Notes: a model not told the origin generated them from the sequence alone. A stretch of 5,804 nucleotides of DNA from Thermogutta sp. (GCA_012798155.1 JAAZNR010000750.1:1-5804), one strand, 5' to 3'. Positions 1-5,804 are shown, counted from the stretch's first letter. A program made the numbers and translations.

Positions 1-7
1 AAGACTT

Positions 8-2290
8 ATGACGGGACGAACGCGAGGACGGCACGAGGCCGCCCGCCGAGCCGCGGCGGTGCGGGTTTCCCTGGGCTTTGTGGGAATGGTCCTGGCGCTG
101 GCGACGGCCCATTCCCCGGCCTTGGGGCAGAACTTTCGGCGAGGGGGGCAGGAATTCCCCTATCTTCGCCCGATCGCCCTCCCGCCCGACGTCTCCGCTC
201 CCATCGCCGTCGTCGAGTTCTATCATCACGGCGCGATTCAGAGCGACGGGAAGAATGTGATTGTCACCACGGGCAACGAGTTGCCGCCGATGCGGGTGCT
301 GCAAGTCGGGCCGGGAGACTTCTGCCGTCTGGCCTTTCAGACCGTCTCCACGCGGTCTCCCTACGAGATACTTTACGGCGGGCCGGCGTTTCCGGATGAT
401 AGACGCCCGGCCTGGACCACCGAGGAAGGGTTGCTGCTGGAGACGCGAGAATACCGCGATTGCAACCTAAACAGTCTGGATTCGGTGCGTCAGGCCTTTG
501 AAGCCGCCAAGCCCATCGGGGCGGATTACGTGACCGGCGTACAACATGCCGGAAACCCGTTCACGCTCAGCCCTGCGCCCTATTTCAGCAAGTATTCGGG
601 CTTTATGTATATTCCACGCTCCGGTGTTTACGGCTTTTTCACCTCCAGCCAGGATTGCAGTTTCCTTTTGATCGACGGCAAGGTGGCGGCCGAGGCCCCG
701 GGGCGCCATCCGCCGACTCGCTGGGCCACCCCGGACACGCGGCGAGACGTCCGGCTCGAAGCGGGGCGGCACCGTTTCGAGTATTACCACGCCTCCACGA
801 GCGAAGCCGGCGTCGCGGTGGTCGCCTGGGAGGTGGATCCCAAATCGCCCAAGCCGGCGGCCCCCGCGGCCATCCCGCCCGAGGTCTTTCACGCCGACCG
901 CATCGTTCGTCCGCTGGTCGGCCCGCCCTCCGCGCCGGACCAACGCTTTCTGCCGGACTTTACTTTCCGGATCGTCAGCGACATCCCCTTGCCGGATAAC
1001 GATGTCCCGTTGATTGCCGTCGAGTTCGCCGAGGCTGGGCCGAGCGCCCTGGCAGGATCGCCGCGCGTGGTCTGGGACTTCGGCGACGGACAGACGGCGG
1101 AAGGCGGCAAGGTCGGCCACGTGTTTTTGCGGCCGGGAATCTACCCTGTCAAGTTGTCCCTGATCCGCGCGGGCCGGCCCTTCGAAATAACGCACCGCAT
1201 CCAGATTGAGCGACCGCGATTGACCCCGCAGGATAAAGTCCTGACTCTGGATGACGTGATGGCCGTTCTGGAGACCTACCGGTCTGAGACGCTGGACGCA
1301 CCGGGGCTGCTGCAATTGGTCTCCGCGTACCTGGCCAAGGCCGATCAATATCTCCCTCCGCCGCCCCCCAACACCATTTTCGTGGATGAGGAACAAGCCG
1401 CCGCCACCGCCAAACCGCAAGATCCAAAAACCTCGGCGGAACAGCGGATCAAGTACCAGCAAGCCGCGCTCGATGTCGTGAAGGCGGCTTTCTCAGGGCC
1501 GGCGGAGAGAGCCGGCGAAGAGGCCGTTTGGCTGCAATTGGCCTCCCTGGGGGAGACCTTGGCACGGGAAGTCTTCGTCGATGCCGCGACCGCGGTTGCC
1601 ATTCGGCAGGGGTGTTTGGGACGGGTGAGTTCGCCGGCCGCCAAAGCCGAGTGCCTCATTGCCGTGGCTGACGTGCTGATTAACGACACGGCGGATCCCA
1701 ACGCCGCCAAGCCGCATTTGGACGAAGCAAAACGGCTCTTGGGCGACAACGCGGGCAATTCTGCGGTCCACCGTACCTATCACCGCGTTCTCGGCGATTA
1801 CCACGCGGCGACGGGAGATTCCGAGTCGGCCCTGGCCGCGTATCGCCGGGCGGAGGAGCTTGCAGGTTCGCGACGGAACGAAATCGAAAGGACCGCCTGG
1901 CGCGGCGCCCATAGCCGATCCACCGAAGAGTTCCTGCAAAACGGGGAGTGGGAGCGGGCCATTCACGAAATCCGGTTGTGGCAGGACGAGTTTCCCGCCG
2001 ACATGATCGAGGGCTACCTGCCGCTCCTGACGGCGAAGTATTGGGCGGGCCGCAACCGGCACGAGATTGTGACCGCTCTGGCCGATCGGCTGCTGGTCGT
2101 CAATCCCTATTCGCCCTCCATGGAAGAATTGCTCTTGCTTTCAGCACGCAGCGACGTCGCGCGGGGGCAGACCGATCGTGCCGCCGCGACGCTGGATTCG
2201 CTCTTGAAAGACTATCCCGGCAGCCCGTTGGTGGGCGAGGCCCGCGAAATGCTGGAAAAGCTGCGCCAATCGCCCAACCGGCCGCAATGA
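8..2290 (+). CDS. Exported PA14-like / PKD / TPR-like repeat protein
   Basis: A 760-residue protein, probably exported. An Arg-rich N-terminus and a hydrophobic stretch (about 20-34), followed by Ala-Leu-Gly before Gln41, look like a signal peptide. Residues about 193-276 resemble a PA14 domain, with the pattern SGFMYIP..GVYGFF..S.D...LLIDGK (198-225) and a closing beta segment ending in AWEV; such domains often bind carbohydrate or mediate adhesion. Residues about 332-401 form a PKD domain with the hallmark WDFGDG at 356-361 and a GIYPVKLSL strand. After a proline run (450-454) the rest is alpha-helical; 588-620 and about 705-752 look like degenerate tetratricopeptide repeats, typical of protein-protein scaffolds. 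No catalytic motif is visible. The gene ends in TGA, 44 bases before the next gene, which also appears exported, so an operon is likely. Only seven bases lie upstream of the chosen ATG, so its ribosome binding site cannot be judged and a start further upstream is possible. An extracytoplasmic scaffold or binding role is inference. Confidence 0.88.
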   Translation: MTGRTRGRHEAARRAAAVRVSLGFVGMVLALATAHSPALGQNFRRGGQEFPYLRPIALPPDVSAPIAVVEFYHHGAIQSDGKNVIVTTGNELPPMRVLQVGPGDFCRLAFQTVSTRSPYEILYGGPAFPDDRRPAWTTEEGLLLETREYRDCNLNSLDSVRQAFEAAKPIGADYVTGVQHAGNPFTLSPAPYFSKYSGFMYIPRSGVYGFFTSSQDCSFLLIDGKVAAEAPGRHPPTRWATPDTRRDVRLEAGRHRFEYYHASTSEAGVAVVAWEVDPKSPKPAAPAAIPPEVFHADRIVRPLVGPPSAPDQRFLPDFTFRIVSDIPLPDNDVPLIAVEFAEAGPSALAGSPRVVWDFGDGQTAEGGKVGHVFLRPGIYPVKLSLIRAGRPFEITHRIQIERPRLTPQDKVLTLDDVMAVLETYRSETLDAPGLLQLVSAYLAKADQYLPPPPPNTIFVDEEQAAATAKPQDPKTSAEQRIKYQQAALDVVKAAFSGPAERAGEEAVWLQLASLGETLAREVFVDAATAVAIRQGCLGRVSSPAAKAECLIAVADVLINDTADPNAAKPHLDEAKRLLGDNAGNSAVHRTYHRVLGDYHAATGDSESALAAYRRAEELAGSRRNEIERTAWRGAHSRSTEEFLQNGEWERAIHEIRLWQDEFPADMIEGYLPLLTAKYWAGRNRHEIVTALADRLLVVNPYSPSMEELLLLSARSDVARGQTDRAAATLDSLLKDYPGSPLVGEAREMLEKLRQSPNRPQ

Positions 2291-2322
2291 GCGTACCGAT
2301 GCTCGTCATTCGCACCTGCGGT

Positions 2323-2327
2323 GGAGG
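2323..2327 (+). promoter_or_regulatory. Ribosome binding site deciding the start of the second gene
   Basis: GGAGG lies seven bases before the ATG at 2335. The reading frame is open far upstream and has other ATGs at 2287 (overlapping the preceding TGA as ATGA), 2299, 2347 and 2365. Only 2335 has a textbook Shine-Dalgarno sequence at good spacing, so it is the preferred start. The ATGA overlap at 2287 would allow translational coupling and a 287-residue product, but a signal peptide fits better with the later start. Confidence 0.75.
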
Positions 2328-2334
2328 AATTGAA

Positions 2335-3150
2335 ATGATCGCATCGATGGAACAGGGCCGAAAAATGAACCGCGGCCTATGGCTCGCCTGCCTGTTCGCG
2401 CTCGGGGTTTTCCCGCACGTGGTCGGGATACCTCGCTCGCAAGGCGTGGCTCAGGCGGCCGATCTCACCGTCCGTGTCAGCGGGGACCTGACGATCCGTG
2501 CCCTGGGGGCCGTGCGCCGCTGGGATCAGGACGGCAATCCCACCCGCCAAGTGGACCCCAAAGCCAAAATCGATTCGCCCGTCTTGGACGCCGTGGCTGA
2601 AAAGACTGGGGAAGACGTTTGGGTGCTGCGGAACCTCAAGCCCGGCCGATACGATCTGATTCTCTTGGGCGAGGGGCGCCTGCGGATCGACGGGTTCGAT
2701 TTCGCTCCCGTCCTGGAGTTCGACCCGTTCTTCAAGGGCGACAGCCGGGTTGACGAGGATGCGCGGGCTTGGGTGGAAGAGGACATTCGCGCCTCGCGGC
2801 ACTATGAGAACAAGGTCGAACCGCTCTATTTCGGCGGCGACGAAAAGACGATCCGCGTCCTGGTCATGTTGATTCGTGATTTGCCTACGAGCTACGAAGG
2901 AGATTTCCCCGGCGCGGCGACGATCCGGCACGAGATCTGGCAGTATTCCTGGGCCTACGGCGGCTGGAAAAAGGAACGGCGCACACGGGTCTTGGATCGC
3001 TGTATTTTGCACCGGGATGAGTTGCGGCAATGGACCTGGCTTTGGGACCCGAGCTTGGGGGGGATCGAAGTCGGTAAGGAGACCGTCCGCATCGACTACC
3101 GATTGCCGGACCTGCAAGCGCGGTCTCTCAAAGGCCTCTATCCGTACTAA
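2335..3150 (+). CDS. Exported protein of unknown function
   Basis: I do not recognise this family. The 271-residue product begins with a basic N-terminus (Arg9, Lys10, Arg13) and a hydrophobic segment at about 14-32. A second small-residue stretch ending Ala-Gln-Ala-Ala before Asp43 is a plausible signal peptidase I site, so the mature protein probably starts near residue 42 or 43 and lies outside the cytoplasm. The next ~70 residues look beta-rich (alternating hydrophobic strands from 43, and a LKPGRYDLILLGEG turn-strand pattern like the regulatory beta-sandwich domains of carboxypeptidase or Cna-B type). The C-terminal part is rich in Trp, Tyr and charged residues (WQYSWAYGGWKKERR, then RQWTWLWDP) and has no motif I can name. 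It lies 44 bases behind the PA14/PKD gene and probably shares its transcript. ATG 2365 is an alternative start. The stop codon directly abuts an inverted-repeat element. A structural or ligand-binding envelope role is only a guess. Confidence 0.85.
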   Translation: MIASMEQGRKMNRGLWLACLFALGVFPHVVGIPRSQGVAQAADLTVRVSGDLTIRALGAVRRWDQDGNPTRQVDPKAKIDSPVLDAVAEKTGEDVWVLRNLKPGRYDLILLGEGRLRIDGFDFAPVLEFDPFFKGDSRVDEDARAWVEEDIRASRHYENKVEPLYFGGDEKTIRVLVMLIRDLPTSYEGDFPGAATIRHEIWQYSWAYGGWKKERRTRVLDRCILHRDELRQWTWLWDPSLGGIEVGKETVRIDYRLPDLQARSLKGLYPY

Positions 3151-3317
3151 CTGGACTTTTGCAAATTGTGGTGACAAGTTCTCGTCCGCCTTGGAAGAGG
3201 GTTATGGTGAGGGCAATTAGGCGCGAAAACGGCTTGCCGTGATTGCCCAACTTCACCAAGCCCTCACCCGCTGCCCCTCCCCCACAGGAAGAGGGGAGCA
3301 GTTTGCAAAAGTCCAGT
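3150..3317. repeat. MITE-like palindromic repeat element
   Basis: The ends are a perfect 16-base inverted repeat: 3150-3165 (begins ACTGGACTTTTGCAAA) and 3302-3317. Further in, GGTGAGGGC (3206-3214) is complementary to GCCCTCACC (3260-3268), and both arms carry related G-rich or C-rich tracts between these blocks, so the whole is a long imperfect palindrome with a centre of about 45 bases. GGGCAAT (3211-3217) can alternatively pair with ATTGCCC (3242-3248), and CGGCTTGCCG near 3230 is a tiny hairpin. There is no reading frame of note inside. CCCTCACCC-type blocks followed by a GAGGGG arm resemble dispersed intergenic repeats seen in many planctomycete and other GC-rich genomes. A non-autonomous mobile element is the best reading. 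It could also help end transcription of the gene upstream, although it is not a classical terminator. Confidence 0.7.
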
Positions 3318-3347
3318 ACTGAGCACGGCTAAGTGCGGCTGCGTACT

Positions 3348-3391
3348 GCTTCGAACGCGGTTGACGGCGGCTTCGAACGTGGTGGACGGCG
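3348..3391. repeat. Two-copy 22-base tandem repeat upstream of the kinase promoter
   Basis: Two directly adjacent 22-base units, 3348-3369 and 3370-3391, differ at only two positions (3358 against 3380, and 3362 against 3384). Each begins GCTTCGAACG and so contains the palindrome TTCGAA. The pair sits about 70 bases before the -10 box of the kinase gene. Just after it, CCCTC (3393-3397) and GAGGG (3401-3405) form a short five-pair hairpin. The repeat may be a leftover of local duplication or a paired operator; the sequence alone cannot tell. Confidence 0.7.
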
Positions 3392-3461
3392 ACCCTCGCA
3401 GAGGGAGCCGGGGGGGTACGCATCCACCGCGAAAAATCGCCAAAAGTTTGCGCCGGGAGGG

Positions 3462-3467
3462 TATAAT
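3462..3467 (+). promoter_or_regulatory. Probable sigma-70-type -10 box for the kinase gene
   Basis: A perfect TATAAT lies in otherwise GC-rich DNA, 66 bases before the kinase ATG at 3534. Transcription would start near 3474 and give a leader of about 60 bases. No TTGACA-like -35 box is present at 16-18 bases, where the sequence is close to GCCAAA, so the promoter may need an activator or use a different upstream element. The bases before the box (GGG) do not make an extended -10. Confidence 0.55.
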
Positions 3468-3533
3468 CTGAAGTAACGACTTTGAGCGGGCGGGTTTGGC
3501 GGTCCGCTCCGCCTCTCGCCGTTTCGTGCCTTC

Positions 3534-4925
3534 ATGACCCGAGATTGCATGGCCGGCCCCGGGGAAACCAGCTTCGAGATGTGCGCGTTGGCCAGCGGGC
3601 TGGTCACCCAAGCCCAGCTAGACGAGGCTCGGGCTGCGCTGGCGGCGGGAGCGGGACCCGACTTCATGGCCGGGGCGGCCGTCTATGAGGAACGCTTGGC
3701 GCAGAAGTTGGTGGAACTGGGGCGACTGAACGCCTGGCAGGCCAAGCAGCTTCTGGAAGGCCGCACCAAATTCAATTTGGGCCCCTACCGAATGATCGAT
3801 TCGCTCGGACGAGGGGGCATGGGCCAGGTCTTCAAGGGCGAGCACACGGTCCTCCATCGCGTGGTGGCGGTCAAGGTCCTGCCGCGCCACAAATCCAGCC
3901 CCGAGGCGGTCCAGAACTTTCTCCGCGAGATCCGCGCCCAGGCCATGCTGGACCACCCCAATCTGGTCCGCGCCCTCGATGCCGGGATGGACGGCAACGT
4001 GGTTTATCTGGTCACCGAATACGTGCCGGGCAATGATCTGCGGAAGCTGATCCGGCGGTTCGGTCCCCTGCGGATGCACGCGGCGGCGGCGATCATCTCG
4101 CAGGTCGCGGCCGGCCTCCATCATGCCCACCAAAAAGGCCTCATCCATCGCGATGTCAAGCCCGGCAACATTCTCGTCACGGCCCAGGGTTGGGCGAAAT
4201 TGTCCGATCTCGGCCTGGCCGGTCCGGCGGGCCGCGACGCGGTCCACGATCCTCGCTACGGCAGGATCGTGGGTACCGTCGATTATCTTTCGCCGGACCA
4301 CATCCGCGACCCCCATCACCCCACTCCCGCCTGGGACATCTACTCGCTGGGCTGCACCCTGTATTACGCGGTGACCGGGAAGGTCCCTTTTCCGGGAGGC
4401 AGTACCGCGGACAAGGTCCGCGCCCATTGCGAGCTGAAGCCCCTCGATCCGCGACGGCTCAATCCCGAGCTGGATGCCGCCTTCGTGGACGTCATGGCGG
4501 ATATGATGGCCAAGAATCCGGACGAGCGGATCAACTCCGCGTCGGAAGTCATCTCGAGGCTGGCACCCTGGGCGGACATCCCTTATCCGTTGGACGAGTC
4601 GGCCTGGCTTCGGTCGGCCGCCGACCGCCCGCGACGAAGGCGGCTCCGCGTCGCCGTGCCCCTTGCCTGGGACCAGCTCCACCTGGCCGAGACCAAGCCG
4701 AACCTGCCGGCCGTCAGCGGCGTCGTCCCCTTGGAAACCGAGACCAACGCCGAGCCGCACACGACCGGCACGCTCATCGAACCGTCCGCCCTCCCGGTCG
4801 GCTTGTCGCGTACGCTGCGACCTACCGGGGCGAAGGGTTTCGTAGCTCCGATGATATTCTTCGTCCTTTTGCCGGCACTCCTCATGGCGGCCGTTTTCCT
4901 GTTCTGGAAGCTCTTCCTGCATTAG
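3534..4925 (+). CDS. Membrane-anchored Ser/Thr protein kinase (PknB-like)
   Basis: A Hanks-type kinase of 463 residues that would transfer phosphate from ATP to Ser/Thr of target proteins on the cytoplasmic side of the membrane. Residues about 10-80 form a helical module (LASGLVTQAQLDEA, then LVELGRLNAWQAKQLLEGR) that in my recollection often precedes planctomycete kinases. The kinase domain spans about 86-345: glycine loop GRGGMG 92-97, ATP-binding Lys114, helix-C Glu132, catalytic HRD 205-207 with Lys209 and Asn212, metal-binding Asp225 in DLG, GTVDYLSPD 247-255, Asp268 and Arg332. DLG replaces DFG, and SPD stands where APE is usual. A Pro-rich, probably flexible linker (about 346-434) leads to one transmembrane helix (about 437-458) with only a few residues after it, so there is no external sensor domain. 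It has its own likely promoter. ATG 3534 has no clear ribosome binding site; ATG 3549 (residue 6) is an equally reasonable start. All catalytic residues are present, so it should be active; its targets are unknown. Confidence 0.93.
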   Translation: MTRDCMAGPGETSFEMCALASGLVTQAQLDEARAALAAGAGPDFMAGAAVYEERLAQKLVELGRLNAWQAKQLLEGRTKFNLGPYRMIDSLGRGGMGQVFKGEHTVLHRVVAVKVLPRHKSSPEAVQNFLREIRAQAMLDHPNLVRALDAGMDGNVVYLVTEYVPGNDLRKLIRRFGPLRMHAAAAIISQVAAGLHHAHQKGLIHRDVKPGNILVTAQGWAKLSDLGLAGPAGRDAVHDPRYGRIVGTVDYLSPDHIRDPHHPTPAWDIYSLGCTLYYAVTGKVPFPGGSTADKVRAHCELKPLDPRRLNPELDAAFVDVMADMMAKNPDERINSASEVISRLAPWADIPYPLDESAWLRSAADRPRRRRLRVAVPLAWDQLHLAETKPNLPAVSGVVPLETETNAEPHTTGTLIEPSALPVGLSRTLRPTGAKGFVAPMIFFVLLPALLMAAVFLFWKLFLH

Positions 4926-4992
4926 CTCTAGTCCGGTTGGACGCGGCCGCTTCCTTCCTCGGCGCCCGCGAGTCCCCGCCTGTGGAACGTCG

Positions 4993-5006
4993 CTCGGCCG
5001 GCCGAG
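4993..5006. repeat. 14-base perfect palindrome
   Basis: CTCGGCCGGCCGAG reads the same on both strands and lies 67 bases after the kinase stop codon. It could be a binding site for a dimeric protein. In DNA this GC-rich it could also arise by chance. It lacks a loop and a T-tract, so it is not a standard terminator. Confidence 0.4.
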
Positions 5007-5073
5007 GGCCTGCCCCGGCGGTACTCTCGATACCGGCGCGTCCGCGCGTGCCGTGGACAGGACGCCGGCGACA

Positions 5074-5111
5074 TTTTAAGATGGCGCTTCGGCCGATTAA
5101 GATGGCGCTTC
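5074..5111. repeat. Paired 15-base direct repeat, possibly an insertion-sequence end remnant
   Basis: TTAAGATGGCGCTTC occurs at 5076-5090 and again, exactly, at 5097-5111, a period of 21 bases. Each copy is preceded by a CGGC(G/C)-A(C)-T-rich stretch, so the real units may be about 24 and 21 bases. Multiple direct repeats of this size and style (GACATTTT.AG.TGGCGC) recall the terminal repeats of IS21-family elements, but no transposase gene or opposite end is in the window. A remnant end is therefore inference. Confidence 0.55.
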
Positions 5112-5200
5112 CACCGAGTTCCGCGGTGAATCGCGATTTGGGGCGGGGTGTGCCGTGTCGTCGAGCCTCTCGGGATGAAGCGTTCCGCCCATGAGCCGAC

Positions 5201-5245
5201 TCTTACAGGGGGGGGACGCAGGCTCTTACAGGGGGCGACGCAGGC
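5201..5245. repeat. Two-copy 22/23-base tandem repeat
   Basis: Units 5201-5223 and 5224-5245 both begin TCTTACAGGGGG and end ACGCAGGC. They differ by one base of length and one substitution within the G-rich middle; the first has a run of eight G. The pair ends 80 bases before the ATG of the next gene and may lie in its promoter region or leader. Recent duplication by slippage explains it as well as any regulatory role. Confidence 0.65.
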
Positions 5246-5305
5246 CGCACCCCGTCCTGTCGGGACGCTTTGCCGCGCCATATTCGTGGGGATTGCCAAG
5301 ACGGC

Positions 5306-5314
5306 GAGAAGGGA
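5306..5314 (+). promoter_or_regulatory. Probable ribosome binding site for the small membrane protein
   Basis: GAGAAGGGA is purine-rich and Shine-Dalgarno-like, but 11 bases separate it from the ATG at 5326, slightly more than ideal. It supports 5326 over the in-frame ATG at 5191, which would translate the tandem repeat into an Arg/Gly-rich leader unlike any signal sequence. Confidence 0.45.
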
Positions 5315-5325
5315 CCGCCGCACTG

Positions 5326-5694
5326 ATGTCCGAGTTCGCGAAAGACCTCCAGCGCCATCTGATCGGCGTGCTCGGCCTGGTTCTGATCGGAGGCGCGGTC
5401 TACTACCTGATCGTTCCGCCCTCCGGCGAATTCCATCTCATGTTCGAGGCGGCCTGCCGCCGCATGGGTATTGTCTGCGTTTTGCTTTGGCTGGCCTACC
5501 CCGAGGTCATGAGGCTCCCGGCCTGGTTGGCCCTTTGCGTCCCGTTTGTGACGGCGGTCGTGGTCTTTCGTCCGCGCTACGCGTTGGTGTTGGTGCCTCT
5601 GGTCCTTTTGATCCTGTTCCTCCGGCCGAGACGGCGAGGCAAGGCCTCGCACAAGGAAAAGGCGAAACGGCCGTCCGGCGGCGAGGGGTCCTGA
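5326..5694 (+). CDS. Small multi-pass membrane protein of unknown function
   Basis: The 122-residue product begins MSEFAKDLQRH. It has hydrophobic segments at about 12-30 and 85-99 that are clear transmembrane helices, with two shorter ones at about 47-58 and 66-81, so three or four passes. Between the first two lies PPSGEFHLMFEAACRR. The C-terminus (100-122) is strongly basic (RPRRRGK, then HKEKAKRP) and by the positive-inside rule should be cytoplasmic. No catalytic or transport motif is visible. I believe similar short proteins occur in other planctomycetes, but I cannot name a family. It lies 400 bases after the kinase, so co-transcription is doubtful. It converges with a minus-strand gene 18 bases away. 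The true start is probably 5326, because upstream codons run through the repeat pair. Confidence 0.8.
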   Translation: MSEFAKDLQRHLIGVLGLVLIGGAVYYLIVPPSGEFHLMFEAACRRMGIVCVLLWLAYPEVMRLPAWLALCVPFVTAVVVFRPRYALVLVPLVLLILFLRPRRRGKASHKEKAKRPSGGEGS

Positions 5695-5712
5695 GGGAAG
5701 CCGTCGCCGGTC

Positions 5713-5804
5713 TCAGTTGGGCGTGTCCAGATAGGGGTCTTGCCCCATCTGTCGCTGCATCTTCTTCCGCTCGCGTTCGAAGTGCATGAGGGCCTGGCGA
5801 TCGC
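5713..5804 (-). CDS. C-terminal end of a minus-strand gene, partial
   Basis: Read on the minus strand, the last bases of the window give 29 codons and then TGA (complement of 5713-5715). The translation is DRQALMHFERERKKMQRQ followed by MGQDPYLDTPN. It is soluble-looking and helical, rich in charged residues and Gln, and has a plausible natural C-terminus. It was too short to be called as a complete frame because its start lies beyond 5804. It is convergent with the membrane-protein gene, with only 18 bases between their stop codons and no obvious terminator. The composition is far more protein-like than the Arg/Pro-rich shadow frames here, but 29 residues give no function. Confidence 0.6.
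   Translation of the reverse strand, partial: DRQALMHFERERKKMQRQMGQDPYLDTPN

Larger units (their letters stand above)
4926..5325. other. Intergenic region of about 400 bases rich in short repeats
   Basis: I find no credible gene here. Frames open across it on both strands give Arg/Pro-rich translations without domains, and none has a convincing ribosome binding site. What it does hold is a 14-base palindrome and two pairs of direct repeats, listed separately. CGTCC (5253-5257) and GGACG (5263-5267) form a small hairpin before the next gene. No U-tract terminator follows the kinase, and no promoter with both hexamers is visible before the membrane-protein gene. Confidence 0.6.

Noticed and set aside
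467..1462. A 331-codon minus-strand frame inside the PA14/PKD gene
   Set aside because: The plus-strand frame holds recognisable PA14 and PKD motifs across the same bases. The antisense product is Arg/Gly-rich and shows no motif.
3393..3405. CCCTC-GCA-GAGGG hairpin as a terminator
   Set aside because: The stem has only five pairs and is followed by G-rich rather than T-rich sequence, so it does not meet the pattern of an intrinsic terminator.
3151..3533. A CRISPR array or RNA gene in the first gap
   Set aside because: Repeats occur only twice, are adjacent without spacers, and no tRNA or rRNA-like fold or conserved core is visible.
3618..4922. A 434-codon open frame on the minus strand, antisense to the kinase gene
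   Set aside because: It mirrors the kinase gene codon for codon in GC-rich DNA, has no domain, and its composition (Arg, Gly, Asp, His) is that of a shadow. The plus strand has every kinase motif.
4928..5323. A 131-codon minus-strand frame covering most of the second intergenic region
   Set aside because: The product is Arg/Pro-rich without domains, it translates both repeat pairs and the palindrome, and no clear ribosome binding site was seen. Chance openness in GC-rich DNA is more likely.
5148..5789. A 213-codon plus-strand frame overlapping the small membrane protein
   Set aside because: It is out of frame with the hydrophobic helices of the 122-residue protein, rich in Arg, Pro and Gly, and extends across the convergent minus-strand gene end.

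Overview
This 5.8-kb window is GC-rich and very probably comes from a member of the Planctomycetes, perhaps of the Pirellulales type. The reasons are the architecture of its Ser/Thr kinase (a short N-terminal helical module, then a PknB-type kinase domain, then a membrane anchor), an exported PA14/PKD/repeat protein, and a small membrane protein of a kind I associate with that phylum. The assignment is by recognition, not by a search.

Layout. Positions 8-2290 encode a 760-residue exported protein with a PA14-like domain, a PKD domain and an alpha-helical TPR-like C-terminal half. After 44 bases, and with a strong ribosome binding site, comes a 271-residue exported protein of unknown function (2335-3150). 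The two are probably one operon. Its stop codon touches a 168-base palindromic, MITE-like repeat (3150-3317). This is followed by a two-copy 22-base tandem repeat and a perfect TATAAT -10 box that probably drives the kinase gene (3534-4925). The kinase is 463 residues, keeps its catalytic residues, and ends in a single transmembrane helix.

A gap of about 400 bases (4926-5325) follows. I see no credible gene in it, but it holds a 14-base perfect palindrome and two further pairs of ~21-23-base direct repeats, one of which resembles the terminal repeats of IS21-type elements. Next comes a 122-residue membrane protein (5326-5694). The window closes with the last 29 codons of a gene on the minus strand (5713-5804), convergent with it.

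How they fit together. The first two genes look like a cell-envelope pair. The kinase probably forms its own transcription unit and signals from the inner face of the membrane. Nothing in the sequence ties it to the flanking genes. I see no defence system, CRISPR array, RNA gene or intact transposase. The most unusual content is the repeat structure in both gaps.
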